Positions 1-28,400 of a stretch of DNA of 64,000 nt are shown in pieces (position 1 is the stretch's first letter; each line of letters opens with the position of its first letter). The notes under the pieces are model-generated. The model was not told the DNA's origin, did not search any database, and worked only from the letters and a program-made list of their open reading frames with translations. Source of the stretch: Pardosa pseudoannulata (Eukaryota; Arthropoda; Arachnida; Araneae; Lycosidae); NCBI GenBank assembly GCA_032207245.1, contig CM063506.1, positions 20,973,175 to 21,037,174 of the forward strand, read 5' to 3'. Position numbers and translations under genes: made by a program.

Positions 1-63
1 ATGTCATCAATGATATGTTGACCCATGTCCATGTTGACCCATAACAGAGACATAGAAAACTTG

Positions 64-1547
64 TGGAAGCAGCACTGGGAATTGCAGATGTAAAATAAGT
101 TAAAATTGATTTAGAATTAGAAGAAGCAGTGTGGGATCACTTTCACAAGAATCTGAAATGGGTGGAAGATCGTTATGAAGTTAGTTTACCCTGGATCAAT
201 GAAAAATAAACTTTACCATGTAACAGAGAGGTTGCTGAAAAACGATTGATTTCTACGACAAAGAAGCTCATACTGAAAGATAAATTTGAAGCCTACAATG
301 TAGTATTCGAAGAATGGCTCGAATCTGGAGTAATAGAAAAAGTACCAGAAGAGGAGAAACAAAATGACAATCATTATCTTCCTCACAGGCCAGTCTTCAA
401 AGAAAATTCTACAACGTCAGTGAGACCAGTATTTGACGCTTCATGCAAGCAAAAGGATTTTCTGTCGCTCAATGACTGTCTGGCAAAAGGTCAAAATTTA
501 ATTGAATTGATACCTGGATTGCTTCTTGATTTTAGACAAGGTAAAATTGGAATTATATCAGATATTAAAAAGGATTTTCTCCAAATCTCTATTCACAGAA
601 GTGATCGTGATTTTTTGAGATTCCTATGGTGGAAAAATTCAAAGCAAGAAGAAATAAAAGAATTCCGCCATTGCAGAGTAGTGTTTGGACTAAAATGCAG
701 TCCATTTCTTTTAGGAGCAGTTATCAACTCTCATTTAGACCAACGTGAACCTTCACTGAGAGAAGTAGCTACAAAATTGAAAAATTCCTTTTTATGTTGA
801 CAACTGTGTCACTTCGGTTAACTCGAATGAAGAAGCAGACTACTTTATTACAAAGTCAACTCAATTAATGGCAAGTGCTAACTTTGACTTGAGAGGGTGG
901 GAGCAAACGGAGATGAACTATGTGAAATCTACTTTATATGAACCACTGAAAGTACTTGGTCTTCTGTGGGACAAATTTGAAGATTCATTATTTTGTGACA
1001 TCCCTAATGTCGACTTAAGTGATCTCTCAGTGACAAGACGGAACATACTATCAATTTCATAGAGAATTTTTGACCCAATTGGTTTCACTTGCCCTTTTAT
1101 ACTTCTCCCAAAATTATACTTACAAAAGAGTTGGGAATCTACACTGAGCTGGGATGCAGAACTACCTGAAGATATTAAAAGAAAATTCTTGAAGTGGGTC
1201 AAGGAATTGCCCTTGTTGGCATCGTTGAAGGTTCCTAGGCTAGTTACACAGACGGACGGACAATCTTTTAGTTTATATACGTTTGCCGATGCTTCTCAGG
1301 GATCGTATGCAAACGTAGTGTATCTGAGAAGCCAAAATAAAGAAGGAATCAAAGTGAGTCTACTAAGCCAAAGCACGAGTAGCTCCCTTGAGAAAAACAA
1401 GTCTACCAAGACTCGAATTGCTTGCTTGCCTCATTGGAGTGCGATTAGCCTCATTTGTCAAGAAGAACCTCAAGGTAGAAATTTCAAAAGAATATTACTG
1501 GACCGATTCTTCAACAGCACTCTTCTGGATAAAAAAACTTAGAATCT
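64..1547 (+). pseudogene. BEL/Pao reverse transcriptase and RNase H, frameshifted
   Basis: This is the reverse transcriptase of the retrotransposon followed by its RNase H, read in three frames. Frame 3 (about 246-790) carries the RT palm motifs RPVFDAS and SDIKKDFLQI. A frameshift near the T-run at 785-793 moves the reading to frame 1, where the catalytic box reads FYVDN instead of the usual YVDD. A TAG at 1060-1062 interrupts the conserved stretch before RIFDPIGF. From about 1367 the match moves to frame 2 (PRLELLACLIGVRLA, then YYWTDSS of RNase H), and by about 1548 it moves to frame 3. Upstream of 246 the same similarity continues with stops at 91-93 and 207-209. The protein cannot be made from this copy. 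Confidence 0.85.
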
Positions 1548-3377
1548 TGGGGGACTTTTGTAAATAACAGAGTTTTAGAAATTATAACCCTAACAAACCA
1601 GGAAAATTGGTACCACGTTCCAGGTACAGAAAATCCTGCCGACTTACCCTCAAGAGGATGCTCTGTGAAGAAACTTATTGAATCCAGATGGTGGGAGGGC
1701 CCGCCTTGGTTGGCATTGTCGGAAGAAGAATGGCCTCGTTCTATTCCAATAGGTAACATAGAAGAGGTTAATGCTGAGAAACGTAAAGCCGTTATAGTAT
1801 CGTTAAGCAATATTGGTGATATGTCTTCACAAGTCTTCAACTATTTTTCGAAGTACACGAAAATACTGAGAATGATCGGGTGGATACACAGATTCATAGG
1901 AAATATTAGGAACATGAAACAAGGGAAAGAAAAAGAAGCCGGAGAATTAAAAGTTCATGAGTTGGCAAGAGCAGAGAAATCTATCGTGAAGATTATTCAA
2001 CAGGAATCCTTTTCATCAGAGGATATTAAGAAGCTGAAATCAATTAATGTGTTCAAAGATGATGAAGGCATTTTGCGGGTCAAAACTAGGTTGACGGAAA
2101 GAAAAGATCATGAAAATTTTATTTACCCGATGTTACTTCCAAAGAATCATAAAATTGTACAGAAATTGATAACTGATAAACATATTTCTATGTCCCATGC
2201 AGGAATACACGTATTGATCTCAAAACTTAGAGAGACATTTTGGATTCTCAAAAGCAGAGTCACGATCCGAAAAGCTTTATCTACATGTGTGAGGTGCAGG
2301 AGACATGAAAGTAAAAGACTACAGACTGTACCAGCTACTTTACCAGAAAACAGAGTTAGAGATGCTCGTGTTTTCGAGATTGTCAGAGTTGATTTAGCTG
2401 GCCCATTAATTTTGAAGGATAAAAGAAAAGCCTGGATTATACTTTTTACCTGTGCTGTTTTCAGGGCGGTTCATTTGGAACTGATTTTGTCCCTCTCCAC
2501 GCAAGGATTTTTACTTGGTCTTAGAAGATTTATTGCACGAAGAGGGAGGCCATCAATAATCTATAGCGACAACGGCAGTAATTTTGTCGGTTCCGACAAT
2601 CTCTTGAAGTCCATTGATTGGAATATCATCGAGACAGAAGCCACCACAAACAAAATCGACTGGAAGTTCAGTCCACCCGCAGCACCTTGGTGGGGTGGTT
2701 TTTGGGAAAGACTTGTTCAAATGATAAAGAAGCTATTGCGTCGAGCCCTAGGCCAGTCGTCTCTAAATTATGAAGAATTAATGAGTGTGTTGTGCGACTG
2801 CGAATGAACCGTGAATGCCAGGCCACTAACTTATGTGTCCGAGAACTCTGATGATCTTATCCCTTTGACACCGTCCTTATTTTTAGGTGAAATTCCTGTG
2901 TTTGGAGTTCCTGACTTGGATCACTTAGATAAAGTTGATTTCAACAAGAGACTGAGACATGTACAGAATTTACGAGATCTCTTGAGGAAGAGATTTAGAA
3001 GTGATTATCTCGGCCTGCTACTGCAACGACCACCTACAGCATCAGTTTCTCAACAAGTAAAAATCGGCGATGTAGTTCTCATCGAATGTGAAAACAAACG
3101 TAAAGTGTTGTGGCCTCTAGCAAGAGTGACTGAGCTATACCCAGGAAAAGATGGCAACATCCGATTAGTTCGCGTGAAAACTGGGTCTGGAGAATTAGTT
3201 CGGCCCATACAGAAAATATTTCCTCTTGAGATATCTTCATCTTTGGAGTCAGATGAGAAAAATAAAACTGAGATGAAAGACAAAAACAAATTAGTCCCAG
3301 ATTTGTCAGATGACTTTAAGACTGTAATGACTAGAAGAGGATGGCGAATTAAAATTCCGACAAGTTTCCTCACATGA
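1548..3377 (+). pseudogene. BEL/Pao RNase H tail, integrase and C-terminal domain, one in-frame stop
   Basis: A single frame runs from the RNase H/integrase linker (GTENPADLPSRG, near 1626-1660) to the TGA at 3375-3377, interrupted only by a TGA at 2805-2807 just before NARPLTYV. Visible parts are the zinc-binding region of the integrase (HAGIHVLISKLRETFW, then CVRCRR), the DDE core (VDLAGP, IIYSDNGSNF, PWWGGFWERLV) and the C-terminal domain typical of BEL/Pao (GDVVLIECENKRKVLWPLAR). The catalytic Asp, Asp and Glu are all present. The downstream frame from 2811 is the same frame as upstream, so one base change accounts for the break. Confidence 0.88.
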
Positions 3378-3526
3378 ATTCTACTTAAGTCCTTTTAGTG
3401 TAGAACTTTAAAAACCTGATATTTTTATTGCCTTCAAATTTTTTCGATAATTTTGTATTTGATAACTAAGTTTAAGATTTTTTTGTTTTGATTAAGTACA
3501 TTTCATTAATCAAAAGGTGGGAGGAT

Positions 3527-4302
3527 TGTTAGAAATAAACCTGATTTGATATTTCATGCATAGTTTAGTATGGTAAAAGTGGCAACACTTTTTTGTAAAC
3601 AAAGTTCTATGGATATTTGAAATAAACGCATGTCGTTTTGTATTGTAGTTGTGAACTAAATTTATTTAAGTATTAGGAGAAAGGAGAACGGTTAGTTCTT
3701 TCAAATCTCTCACAACCACTTTCAAGGACGCTATGATAGCGTGCAAGTCACCCGCCTACTTTACTAGGCCAGGTATGTTCGTAGACCGTCGTTGGAATGC
3801 TTAACCAAATAATTCCTCCAAAGCTTAGACGGACAACATAAATTTATTTACAAGATTGATGAAAATTAAATATATAACGAAAACATTCTCTCGGCGTCTC
3901 AGAGCCTAACGTAAGCAGATCAGATGGACGAGCGTTCCATATCAGAAATAAAAACGACGTAGCGTTCTCTCACATCAAAACAGAGATCTCTCCAGGTCGC
4001 AGGCTCTATCTCGATTCCCCGAACTCAACTCAACTGCCCGCACATCTTCTCTCTCTTTTTCGGGGGGTCAGCCTCTGGAAACTTGAGCCCTTCCGAAAAG
4101 GGAAAATCCTCCCTTTAAATGCACTGCCTCCCTGAAAAAAAAAAAAAAAAAAAGGCGACACATCCGAAAAACCTTATTCCCCCCCCCTAGCCGGCCGGCT
4201 TTTTATTTCCCCTAAGGAACGCCGGGTTTAAGGGGTCGATTTCGCAGACACAGAGAAGGGTATATATCTGCGAAAACAGGTCGTGGGTCCTAATTCCTTA
4301 CA
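3527..4302 (+). repeat. Probable 3' LTR of the BEL/Pao element
   Basis: The segment starts TGTTAGAAATAAAC right after a purine tract (AAAAGGTGGGAGGA), as a 3' LTR should. An AATAAA lies near 3620. A candidate end is ...TTCCTTACA at 4302. It contains a poly-A run (4135-4153) and a C-run near 4181. The 5' LTR is not in the window, so the right boundary is tentative. Confidence 0.5.
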
Positions 4303-4839
4303 AACAATATTTGTATTTATTAATCGTTAACATTGAAAAAGTTAATTCACATATGCATGTTGTACCATGTGGCAGAAGAATATTAGAAATCTTAAATTTT
4401 AAGTGTTTGAATTAAATTACAGTTTAAGAAGTTTTTACTCTAAGTAATAAAATGTCAGTTGACAATATAAAACATCACCATATAATTTAGTAATTCATAT
4501 TTGTGGATGAATACAGACCAAGAGTTCAGTGAAAAAAAAAAAAAACACCACAAGAGTACAAGTGAAATGGACCACGAAATGAACAAACCTCCAGAGCACG
4601 GCCGAAATGGACAAAGACGAGCAATGGACGCTAGAAAATTCAAATTCTTGGAATATTAGTTACAGGAACCAATAAGGGTCATATGTTCAAATAACAAGTC
4701 ATTTCGTGTTTACGTTTTACGTGTCATCAAAAAGAGCAAGGTTTACCAGAAAACTGGGTACTAGAATTTGGCGACATCGCCCACGCTTAGCGTGCCCAGT
4801 GAACTTGGTCTCCCCTAAACTGGGATTCAGCCGAAATCA
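4303..4839. other. Intergenic, no gene recognised
   Basis: AT-rich DNA follows the retrotransposon. It contains a poly-A stretch near 4531-4545 and a GC-richer patch at 4760-4830 with a near-palindrome (CCCACGCTTAGCGTGCCC). A 62-codon minus ORF here has no recognisable domain. Confidence 0.5.
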
Positions 4840-5242
4840 GCAGTAAAACTATAAACGAATGACCATTATTACAGCAAATCAAAACTTATAAAACAAAGAC
4901 TGTTAGGAGTGACTCTGGTGGTGAAATGACCTTCGATCTTGAATCCATCCACTCGGTGCTGCCAATCAGAGCTGTAAATAGTGACTATCAATGTTTCCGC
5001 ACTCCAGGACTCAATTTAATATCGTGCTACTTGCTACTACTGATTCATTCTGCTCTATGGGTTTTTTTTTAATGGTTTACTACCAATACGATACGATATT
5101 TTTTGCCGTCTCGCGAGTCGTGCCCCTCCTTCCGATTTTGAGGGTTTGAGGAATAAACAACCAGCAGATAGTCCGCGGCTGAAGAAATTTGCTATTTAAA
5201 CACAGATAGCGGAATATACGTGCGAAATTAGGGTACTGCTTA
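4840..5242 (-). mobile_element. Fragment of a pogo/CENP-B-type repeat, same family as 40034-40866
   Basis: Read on the minus strand, this stretch aligns with the plus strand at 40034-40450. Shared landmarks in order are CTAATTTCGCACGTATA, AAATTTCTTCAGC followed by GACTATCTGCTGGTT, an ATAGAGCAGAATGAATCAGTA-like stretch with AGTAGCAAGTAG, and AGTTTTGATTTGC. The copies are clearly diverged. This copy carries only the 5' part and no transposase segment. Confidence 0.65.
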
Positions 5243-7329
5243 GCTGTACTATTATTATGTCTAGAACCACACAAGTTCTACATGTTTTATTCACGAAAAT
5301 GTACAGTATATCAATGTTTTCGTTTTTGGAAATAATTTGGATTTAATGGGAGCGGAAATCGAAGAATAAAAACTTAAAGATATGTAAAATAATTTTTCAT
5401 ATCTTAATTTACTTTAAATATATAAGTGCTCTATTAATTCTAACCACAGCTGTTCTGTTTGTTGACACTGACAACATGTCAAACATTTATATTAATGCAC
5501 ACATACACATTTGTTATTGCAATATCGCGTTTTATATATAGAGATAGAAGTAATGTTAAATAAAAAATTAGAAAAGGTATTCATATTTCTTTTAAGTAAG
5601 TTATGAATGTTATTTTGAACTGGTAAAATAAAAAATATCTGAAAAGTATTTTAATAATGTTGGAAATATTAAAAAGCTTTCTTGGATCAAAAACTTAGAT
5701 TATGTAGTAAAACTCCCATCATGTATGATTATAAAGATCCCCTTTTATTAACTTTCCTAAAGTATTTTATTCATGCAAAATACCAATTATTTCATGTTTA
5801 CATTCCAAAAAGATTTATCCCATGAATTATTTTTAATTCAAACAATCATGGCTATCTTGCATTAAAGTTTCTTTATTAAATTTATAGAAATGAATAAAGA
5901 AATTTTATAAAATTATATTAGCATAAATTGATATGTACATAACCAGTATGGCCTGTGCACTTTTGATTTAATGTCAATTTTAGGAGTAGCATAGGCTTCA
6001 TGAATAACTTGGGCCCATAAATTTAAACAAGCAAGAAATGTAATAGAAAAAAAGAGTAAATATGCATTGGCATATTTTATGTAAATTAAGCGTATTGAGT
6101 GGTGAAAATCCATTTGAAAGAAAATATTAAAGAAAAAGAAAAAATACTATCAAAACATGGGAAAGACTGTGTGGTCTGTTCTTCCATTAAATAACTCCGT
6201 AAATGTTGTGAGATAAAAAAGGAATAAAAGAAGCGAATGGCTGAAAGAAAAAGGAACAAAAGGAGTGAATAGCTGAAAAAAAGGAGAAATGCCATGAAAT
6301 AAGGTAAAAAGGAAAGATTTTTAGAAAAAAAAAAAGGGGAGAGCTGTGGTGTTTGATTTAATATACCCACAATTAGGAAAAAAAAATTAGCAAATATATA
6401 TGATTGTTGAAAAATATTCCAAATTTTCAAAAGGAAGGTGAAAATATATACACTATAGAAATAGAATATATATTGTACATTTTGGTAAATTAAGCTTAAA
6501 GAATAGTTTCTCTAGCTTAAGAATTAAAAAATAGCTCTTTAAAATTTATATTTACTTTTTAAATAAAGCTTTGGATGTGAAACGTTTTTCCCTGCTGCTA
6601 AAAGTATGTACCTTTACAAGATAACAGCTAATAACAAATTGGCAGACACACCATAAAATAACCTTCCCCTTAAAAAAAATTATGCCCCATGATCATACTT
6701 GGTGACTAGTTAACTACATTACTCAACATGGAAACAAGCAAATTTAGTGCATTTCAAAATATTTTGATTTTGTACAAAATTTTTGTTAAATGTAAAATGT
6801 TAATCTTAGAAAACTGAGTAGGTTTTCTTATATAAATTTATAGCAATCTGTTATATTTTTTAGTTACTGATTAATATACTCACATTACCCAACAATCTTA
6901 CCTTCTTTCAAATACTACTTATGCTTTTAGCTACATGACTACCTACAGTGAAAATATTAGGAATTAGTATAAGTAGTCAACCAAACAAATAACTAAAAAA
7001 AAAAAAAAAAAAAAAAAAAACAAAAAAAAAAAAAAAAAAAACACTATTAATCTAGTACCAATAATGAAATTTTCAGGCAAGAGTTCTGTAGAATAAGAAT
7101 AATTTGGTTAATTTATTTAAGCACTTTGTATTCAATAACATTTATGTATATTTGCAACTTTTAAATTGCTCAGTTGTTATATTTATGAATAATAAAAACT
7201 ACAATAATAAATAGTTTTTAAATTTTCACCTCTTTATATACATAAAAATGTGTATATAGATACATGCAAGCTGCTGAAATAAAATATTTATCCAAAGCAG
7301 TCATTGGCTAGTCAGGACCCATTTACACC

Positions 7330-7361
<32 letters not shown>

Positions 7362-7364
7362 TAC

Positions 7365-7401
<37 letters not shown>

Positions 7402-8394
7402 CATACACACATCAGGTTTGTAAATGTAAACTTAATAAGGTTAACAGCAGAAAATGCGGTGCACACATTTCAAAAGAGTTTGTAAGAGTGCATAGGCTGA
7501 TGAATCCACACCAAAATAGGTTTTTTTCTTAGGTGATGCACGCCAATTAATCAACACCATATTTCTGAATAAGATGTGAATGTATTTTAAAAAAGATTGT
7601 CCTCTGACTCTTCATTCCTCAGGCATCTACCTGACATATATATATCTACAACAGCCAAACATTTAAGAAAACATACATATGTTTTCTAAAAAGAAAAATA
7701 AAACTTTTTTATAATTCATTTATTTGGGATAGTGACAACATTAAGATTAGAATAAACACCAAGCATGCAAAATAATTTATACTTAATATAATATAGAACA
7801 AAATTTTAGGGTTCTGTTTGAATTAAAAATATGAAGCTTGGGTTCAAAAATCATTAAAAATCTTTTGTTCATTTAGAAAAGAGGAATACTGCTTCAAATT
7901 TTACATACAAATTGTTTAACATTTTTATGTTATGTATTATATAAAATAGTTTTTAGATACAGTATCAAGGATGTACTTTGTCCAGAAATGTTTAACATAA
8001 AACTTGTAATAATGTATTAAAAGTTTTTTTAAAATTATTTTTCTTTAAAAAGTGATTTAAAAAATAAAGGTGAAACTTTTTAAAACACATTTAACTCATC
8101 AATGTCCGAGTAATTTCTTCCCAAATGAATTAATGATGAATATCTTAAATGTAAGTTATCACCTGTAAAAGAGTAAAACATATGAAATTTAAACGACTTT
8201 GAATATTACTACTAGTTGTCAACTGTCATTTTAAACATTACAGGATACCATTCGTCAAAAAAGAACTTTATAGTCAGATTTGTTTGGTATCACATCTAAA
8301 CAAAGAAGTGTAAAGTGAAACTTTATAACAGATAGTTATTTATCATGATTTTAATCAATGTACATGCCAAAAATGTAAATTTAAAAGAATCCTA
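5243..8394. other. AT-rich DNA downstream of SEC61, no gene found
   Basis: No reading frame looks coding. Purine-rich stretches at 6110-6360 produce long T-rich antisense ORFs of no significance. A long interrupted poly-A run lies at 6995-7040. Part of this may be the SEC61 3' UTR, but no clear end is visible. Confidence 0.5.
7331..7402. repeat. Compound microsatellite (TA)n(AC)n(CT)n(TA)n
   Basis: Direct reading shows runs of TA, AC, CT and again TA in succession, flanked by non-repetitive DNA. Confidence 0.95.
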
Positions 8395-8475
8395 GCCAAA
8401 AAATGGCCAAATAGATAGGTTGCTGCTTTTTGACTAGTGTTCATAGGTTCAAATTTCCTTTCTGATAAGGATGGT
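8395..8475 (+). repeat. Old tRNA-derived SINE head
   Basis: ATGGCCAAATAGATAGG, GCTGCTTTTTGA and TAGGTTCAAATTTCC follow in the same order and spacing as the A-box and B-box region of the young SINE at 44686. It is diverged and lacks the SINE 3' tail. Confidence 0.55.
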
Positions 8476-8859
8476 TAAGCAATGACAAAGTTATGCAATG
8501 ATAATCAATGACAAAGTTGTAAAGAGAAGATATTATCAAATTTGCTAGACTGTAAATAAGATAAACAATCTACTTTCATTAAATAAGAAAATGTTTCAAA
8601 AAACCTAAAGAGCTGTTCGTAAAAACAGGTGCTAGGCATTTAAAGGGTTACACTCTTAATCTGAAAATTCATATTTTAAGACAGAAAAGGTAAATTGAAA
8701 ATCTAGTCAAAATTGTGTTGTACTTTATGCGAAAGTAAAATAACAAAGAAAGGGACATATATAATGAAACAATCTGACATGAATTACCTAGTTTAAACAA
8801 ATAAAATACACCATCAAAAGATGAAAACAGACAATTTTTACAAAATGACATCTTTCATA

Positions 8860-8865
8860 TTTATT
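8860..8865 (-). terminator. Candidate SEC61 polyadenylation signal
   Basis: AATAAA on the minus strand, 83 bases past the SEC61 stop codon. It is a common hexamer in DNA this AT-rich, and other copies lie further downstream, so its use is uncertain. Confidence 0.3.
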
Positions 8866-8947
8866 TTCTTGTGAGATGAGATACAGCCATTACAGCACAC
8901 CTAATGAGTTTATGTAAAATCACTGAATTTTCTAAGAAAGTTCATTT

Positions 8948-24615
<15,668 letters not shown>

Positions 24616-25422
24616 CTTGAACTGGGATGAAGATATTTCTTGAAATCAAAGCAATAGTTAAAAGATTAACCGTTTAACAATAATTTTATTATATTATGTA
24701 TGTTATTTAACAATACAGCATTAATTTAAATGCACACGTGTACACGTTAAGTGTAACCTGCTCCTCATCGGCATAAATTCTGGATCGTAAAGAGCTGCCA
24801 CATCACGCGTAGCGCAGGCTGATGTGTGTTGCGTTAGTTATGGGTAGTGACGTAAGAATCACAAAAAAATAAATAAATAAATTATTTTTTAAATGTTGTC
24901 AAAGAATTTTCGCAGATGCATAGTTATTCTTTATTTATCATTTTAAGCTATTGCTTTTTCAAAAATTATATATTTTTAAGTTTTGTTTAAAAAAAAATTT
25001 AATTCAAGCAACCATTTTACAAAATTCAATGGCAAGCGTCAAGAAAGTTTAGTATTACTGTCTGATGACTTATTTACTCTATGATAAAATAAACACAGAA
25101 CTGTAATCTTAAATTTCACAATACTATTAGAGAGAAACAATTTTATTCTGCACATTAGAGTTGGGCATACAGTTTATAAATTTATCAATGGCTTTATAGT
25201 GTTTATCTGGTCTCAGTTACAAATATAGAGGTAGAATTTTATTTTCTTATTCGTTAGTAGACTGACCTTAAATTATCATTAGTATTTTTAATTTTTTTAT
25301 ATTAATAGTGTAAGCAACTGATGTTAAAAAAAGATTCTTATTTGTTAGGAATTATGCTGGTTAATTTTTCCTTTTCCCTTTTCATTAATATTTAGCACTT
25401 TTTGAAAATATCTATATTATAG
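24616..25422. promoter_or_regulatory. Shared upstream region between divergent SEC61A and NSP-family genes
   Basis: Only about 820 bases separate the two start codons. The interval contains the few CpG-rich bases in the area, an E-box CACGTG (24735-24740), ATCACGCGTAGCGC (about 24803) and TGACGTAA (24848-24855). The last resembles a CRE/ATF half-site, but GTAAGA in it could equally be a splice donor of a 5' UTR exon of the plus-strand gene, which has an acceptor at 25421-25422. The promoter role is inferred from position. Confidence 0.5.
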
Positions 25423-25435
25423 GAGTAATACCGAG

Positions 25436-28400
25436 ATGTCTTCCTGTCGACCCCATCTCTGTATTGATGACTGGCTCGAAAAGTTGGATCTATCAGTTTA
25501 TAGATGCTTATTAAAAGATTATGTTGCTGTGGAGGTATGTCTATTAAAAGTGAAATATGATGAATATCAGTAATGGTGTTTGGAGTTATAATTTTTCTTT
25601 ATATGAATTAATGATGCTTCTAATTTGTTCAAGAGACAAATTTTAAAACTAAAATATATTATCCATGATCACTAAATACACAATTTTATCTGTAATATAA
25701 CCACAGGATGCAGTGGTTACAGAACTTCCTGGGCCGAGCCCTCTAGTTCTGCAATACATGGGAGTTTTTCAAAACAACATATGGATTTATTTGGCTCGAA
25801 CATGGAATAATGTAATGTAACCGATGACGTTTTTCTACTTTTCTTCTGTGCAGTGTAAATCTTCTATGTGGTGCCTCTTGAAATATCAACCACTTTGGCT
25901 ACCCTGGTTACAGATGCCTCCCACCATATGAGCACTAACATTTGCCCATGTTCTAACTCATTTAACACAGATATAATGCACTTAGAACTATACAGAACTT
26001 TTCTGGCAGCTACTGATACTTGCAATATGTTCAGAACATTGAACAGTGGATGTTAGGGAGCAAGTACAATAGAAAAACCTACAAGCTTGGACAGAATTAA
26101 CATTTAAGTCCAAGCATTTTACAAGGATCTTTTATTGTTGTCAAACACCTATACATATATATATATTGGGTTGTTCGGAAATTTCTTATTTTTTTGTGGA
26201 AATGAAAGACAGTTTTCGTATAATAAACAAATACTTTATTAAATTATATATTGGCTGTTATTATCCAACACCTTTTGCCATCTTTCTGGTAGTAGCATAA
26301 TTCCACACTCATAAAATTTTTGGTCTTTGCTGGCAAAAAACTGATCAAGGTGGTTTTTGACCTCCTCATTTGAGGTGAAGGTTTTACTGTCTAAAAAATT
26401 TTAGAGTGATCGGAACAAATAATAATCCGATGGTGCCAGGTCTGGAGAATATCGTGGGTATTGCATTGTATCCCATTCAAAGCTTTTGGCGAGTGACCAA
26501 ACTTGTGTGTGATCTCGCGTTGTCTTGGTGAAACACTACACCTTTCCTGTTGATTAGTTCTGACCTTTTCTGTTGAAGTGCTCTCTATGAGAGAACATAG
26601 GGAACCCATACATTGATCTTCGAGGATAATCCCAGGCCTTTCAAGTGGTCATAAACTGTTGAATTTGATAAATTTAACCTCAATCCGATCTCATGTGTTG
26701 TTATTCGCCAGTTCGCATCAACTAATGCCTTTATCGCATCTTTATCAACTTCAACCGGCCTTCCCGAATGTGATGCATCTTTGACATTAAAATTACCGGA
26801 TCGAAATTTAGCGAACCAGTTCTGGCACTGGCATACTGTCAACACACCTTCTCCATACACATCGGTCAATTTCTTTCTGGCTTGAACAGCATTTTTACCC
26901 TTTCTGTAGTAAAACAGTAAGATATGTTGAAAATGCTGTTTATCGCTCTCCATATCTAAAAGGGCACCAACCAAAAACTACTTCATAGAATTAATTGGAA
27001 TTTTTCACACACAATCCTTGCTATATGAGCTCTCAAAGCATATAAAAATTATACGGCTTAAATGTGAAGTTGGGTGCAAAATAATACAATTAAATCCTCT
27101 GTGGGGAAAAAACAAATTTGTTCAAGAGACAAATATTACTTTCAGAACAACCCAATACATTATGTTGCAAATGCTGCATTGTGTAAATTTTTCTATTGCT
27201 TGGTTGTTTCTCTTTAGAATATTAATTCTCTAGTGGAAAGCAATTTGTATGTATAGTATTATCAGTTATATATCTGTATAAAGCTGTGATATGCAAATAT
27301 ATGTTCTAATTACTAATATTTTTGCAAAATGTTTCAAATAATTATTTTTGTGACTTTTTCATCTTTATAGGATATTTTGTGGATGTCTGAAAGAGATCTA
27401 AAAGCTATAGGCATAAAAAATGGCAGTCATCGAGCCAGAATAAGTTCTTCTTTGACAATATTAAAAGAAAAATATGCTAAATGTATGTAATAATCAATTA
27501 ATAGTCATAATTCTTTTAAAAGTCAGTTTATTTTCTCTAAATTATTTTTATATCTGTTAACATAAATATGATTTCCACTTAACCACTTTTTTTTAATCAA
27601 AAATTGTTTGATGGTTTCTTTTTATTTTAATGATGTGAGACAGTTTTATATATAGGCAGCTGATTTTATTCTCTAGAGATACCACGACCACATTCAAGCA
27701 TTCATTGGGATTTGAACCACAACCTACTTCATGAAAACATCTAACACTAACCAATATGCAGCATTGTTAGCTGTCTGTGAATTCAGAATATGCAATATTT
27801 TAAATTTATAATTAAATTATTTTACGTTTTACCAGTTTAATGAAATATATTACTATGTTTAGTAAAAAGTGACTTTATTAAGAATTTTATTTATTTATAA
27901 CTACAAATTAAAATTTACCCTTTTCATACTAAATAAATAGAAATTTTTGGTATTAAGAAACCTTATTACTTTGTTGAGTAATGTGAAGATATAGATAAAA
28001 TTTATTTTTAATTACATATAAGAAAAATTGCTATGCCTCAAACAAAACTTTCTTTTTAAAAAATCAAAAAATTCACTAGGCTTCTTGTATATGTAATTAA
28101 AAATCATTTGAAAGAAAAATTCTTTTTGTTTTTAATTTTTTAGTCTCTAAAGAAGATCAAAGCTTTAGAAGTGATAATGGCAGGTTAAGACCTGACACTG
28201 GAAACAAATCTTTTTCAAGGTATATATTTTAACTACTAAGAGTTTTTAACTATTTAATTTTTGAGACTTACTGATAAAGTAATTGTTACATATTTTAAAG
28301 CTAACTAATTAAAATCTCCTCCAAATTTTAGATAATTAGTTTTATTCATTCAATAATTGGCATTTTCAAAAAGATCTTTATGGAGATGTGTAAATGGGTG

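Larger units (their letters stand above)
1..4302 (+). mobile_element. BEL/Pao LTR retrotransposon, degenerate, 5' end outside window
   Basis: The element shows reverse transcriptase, RNase H, integrase and the integrase C-terminal domain in the order expected for BEL/Pao pol, all on the plus strand. The integrase frame is followed by a purine-rich tract (about 3512-3525) and a TGTTAGAA start typical of BEL/Pao LTRs. No 5' LTR, gag or protease is seen, so the element begins before base 1. Coding frames are broken by at least two frameshifts and several stops, so it is a dead copy. The right limit at 4302 (TTACA) is inferred from TG...CA ends and cannot be confirmed without the 5' LTR. Confidence 0.85.

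Noticed and set aside
6086..6430. 114-codon Phe/Leu-rich minus ORF
   Set aside because: It arises from a purine-rich, low-complexity plus strand; composition is biased and there is no start or splice context.
24848..24855. A firm CRE/ATF site (TGACGTAA)
   Set aside because: The same bases include a plausible splice donor (GTAAGA), so the site cannot be claimed as regulatory.
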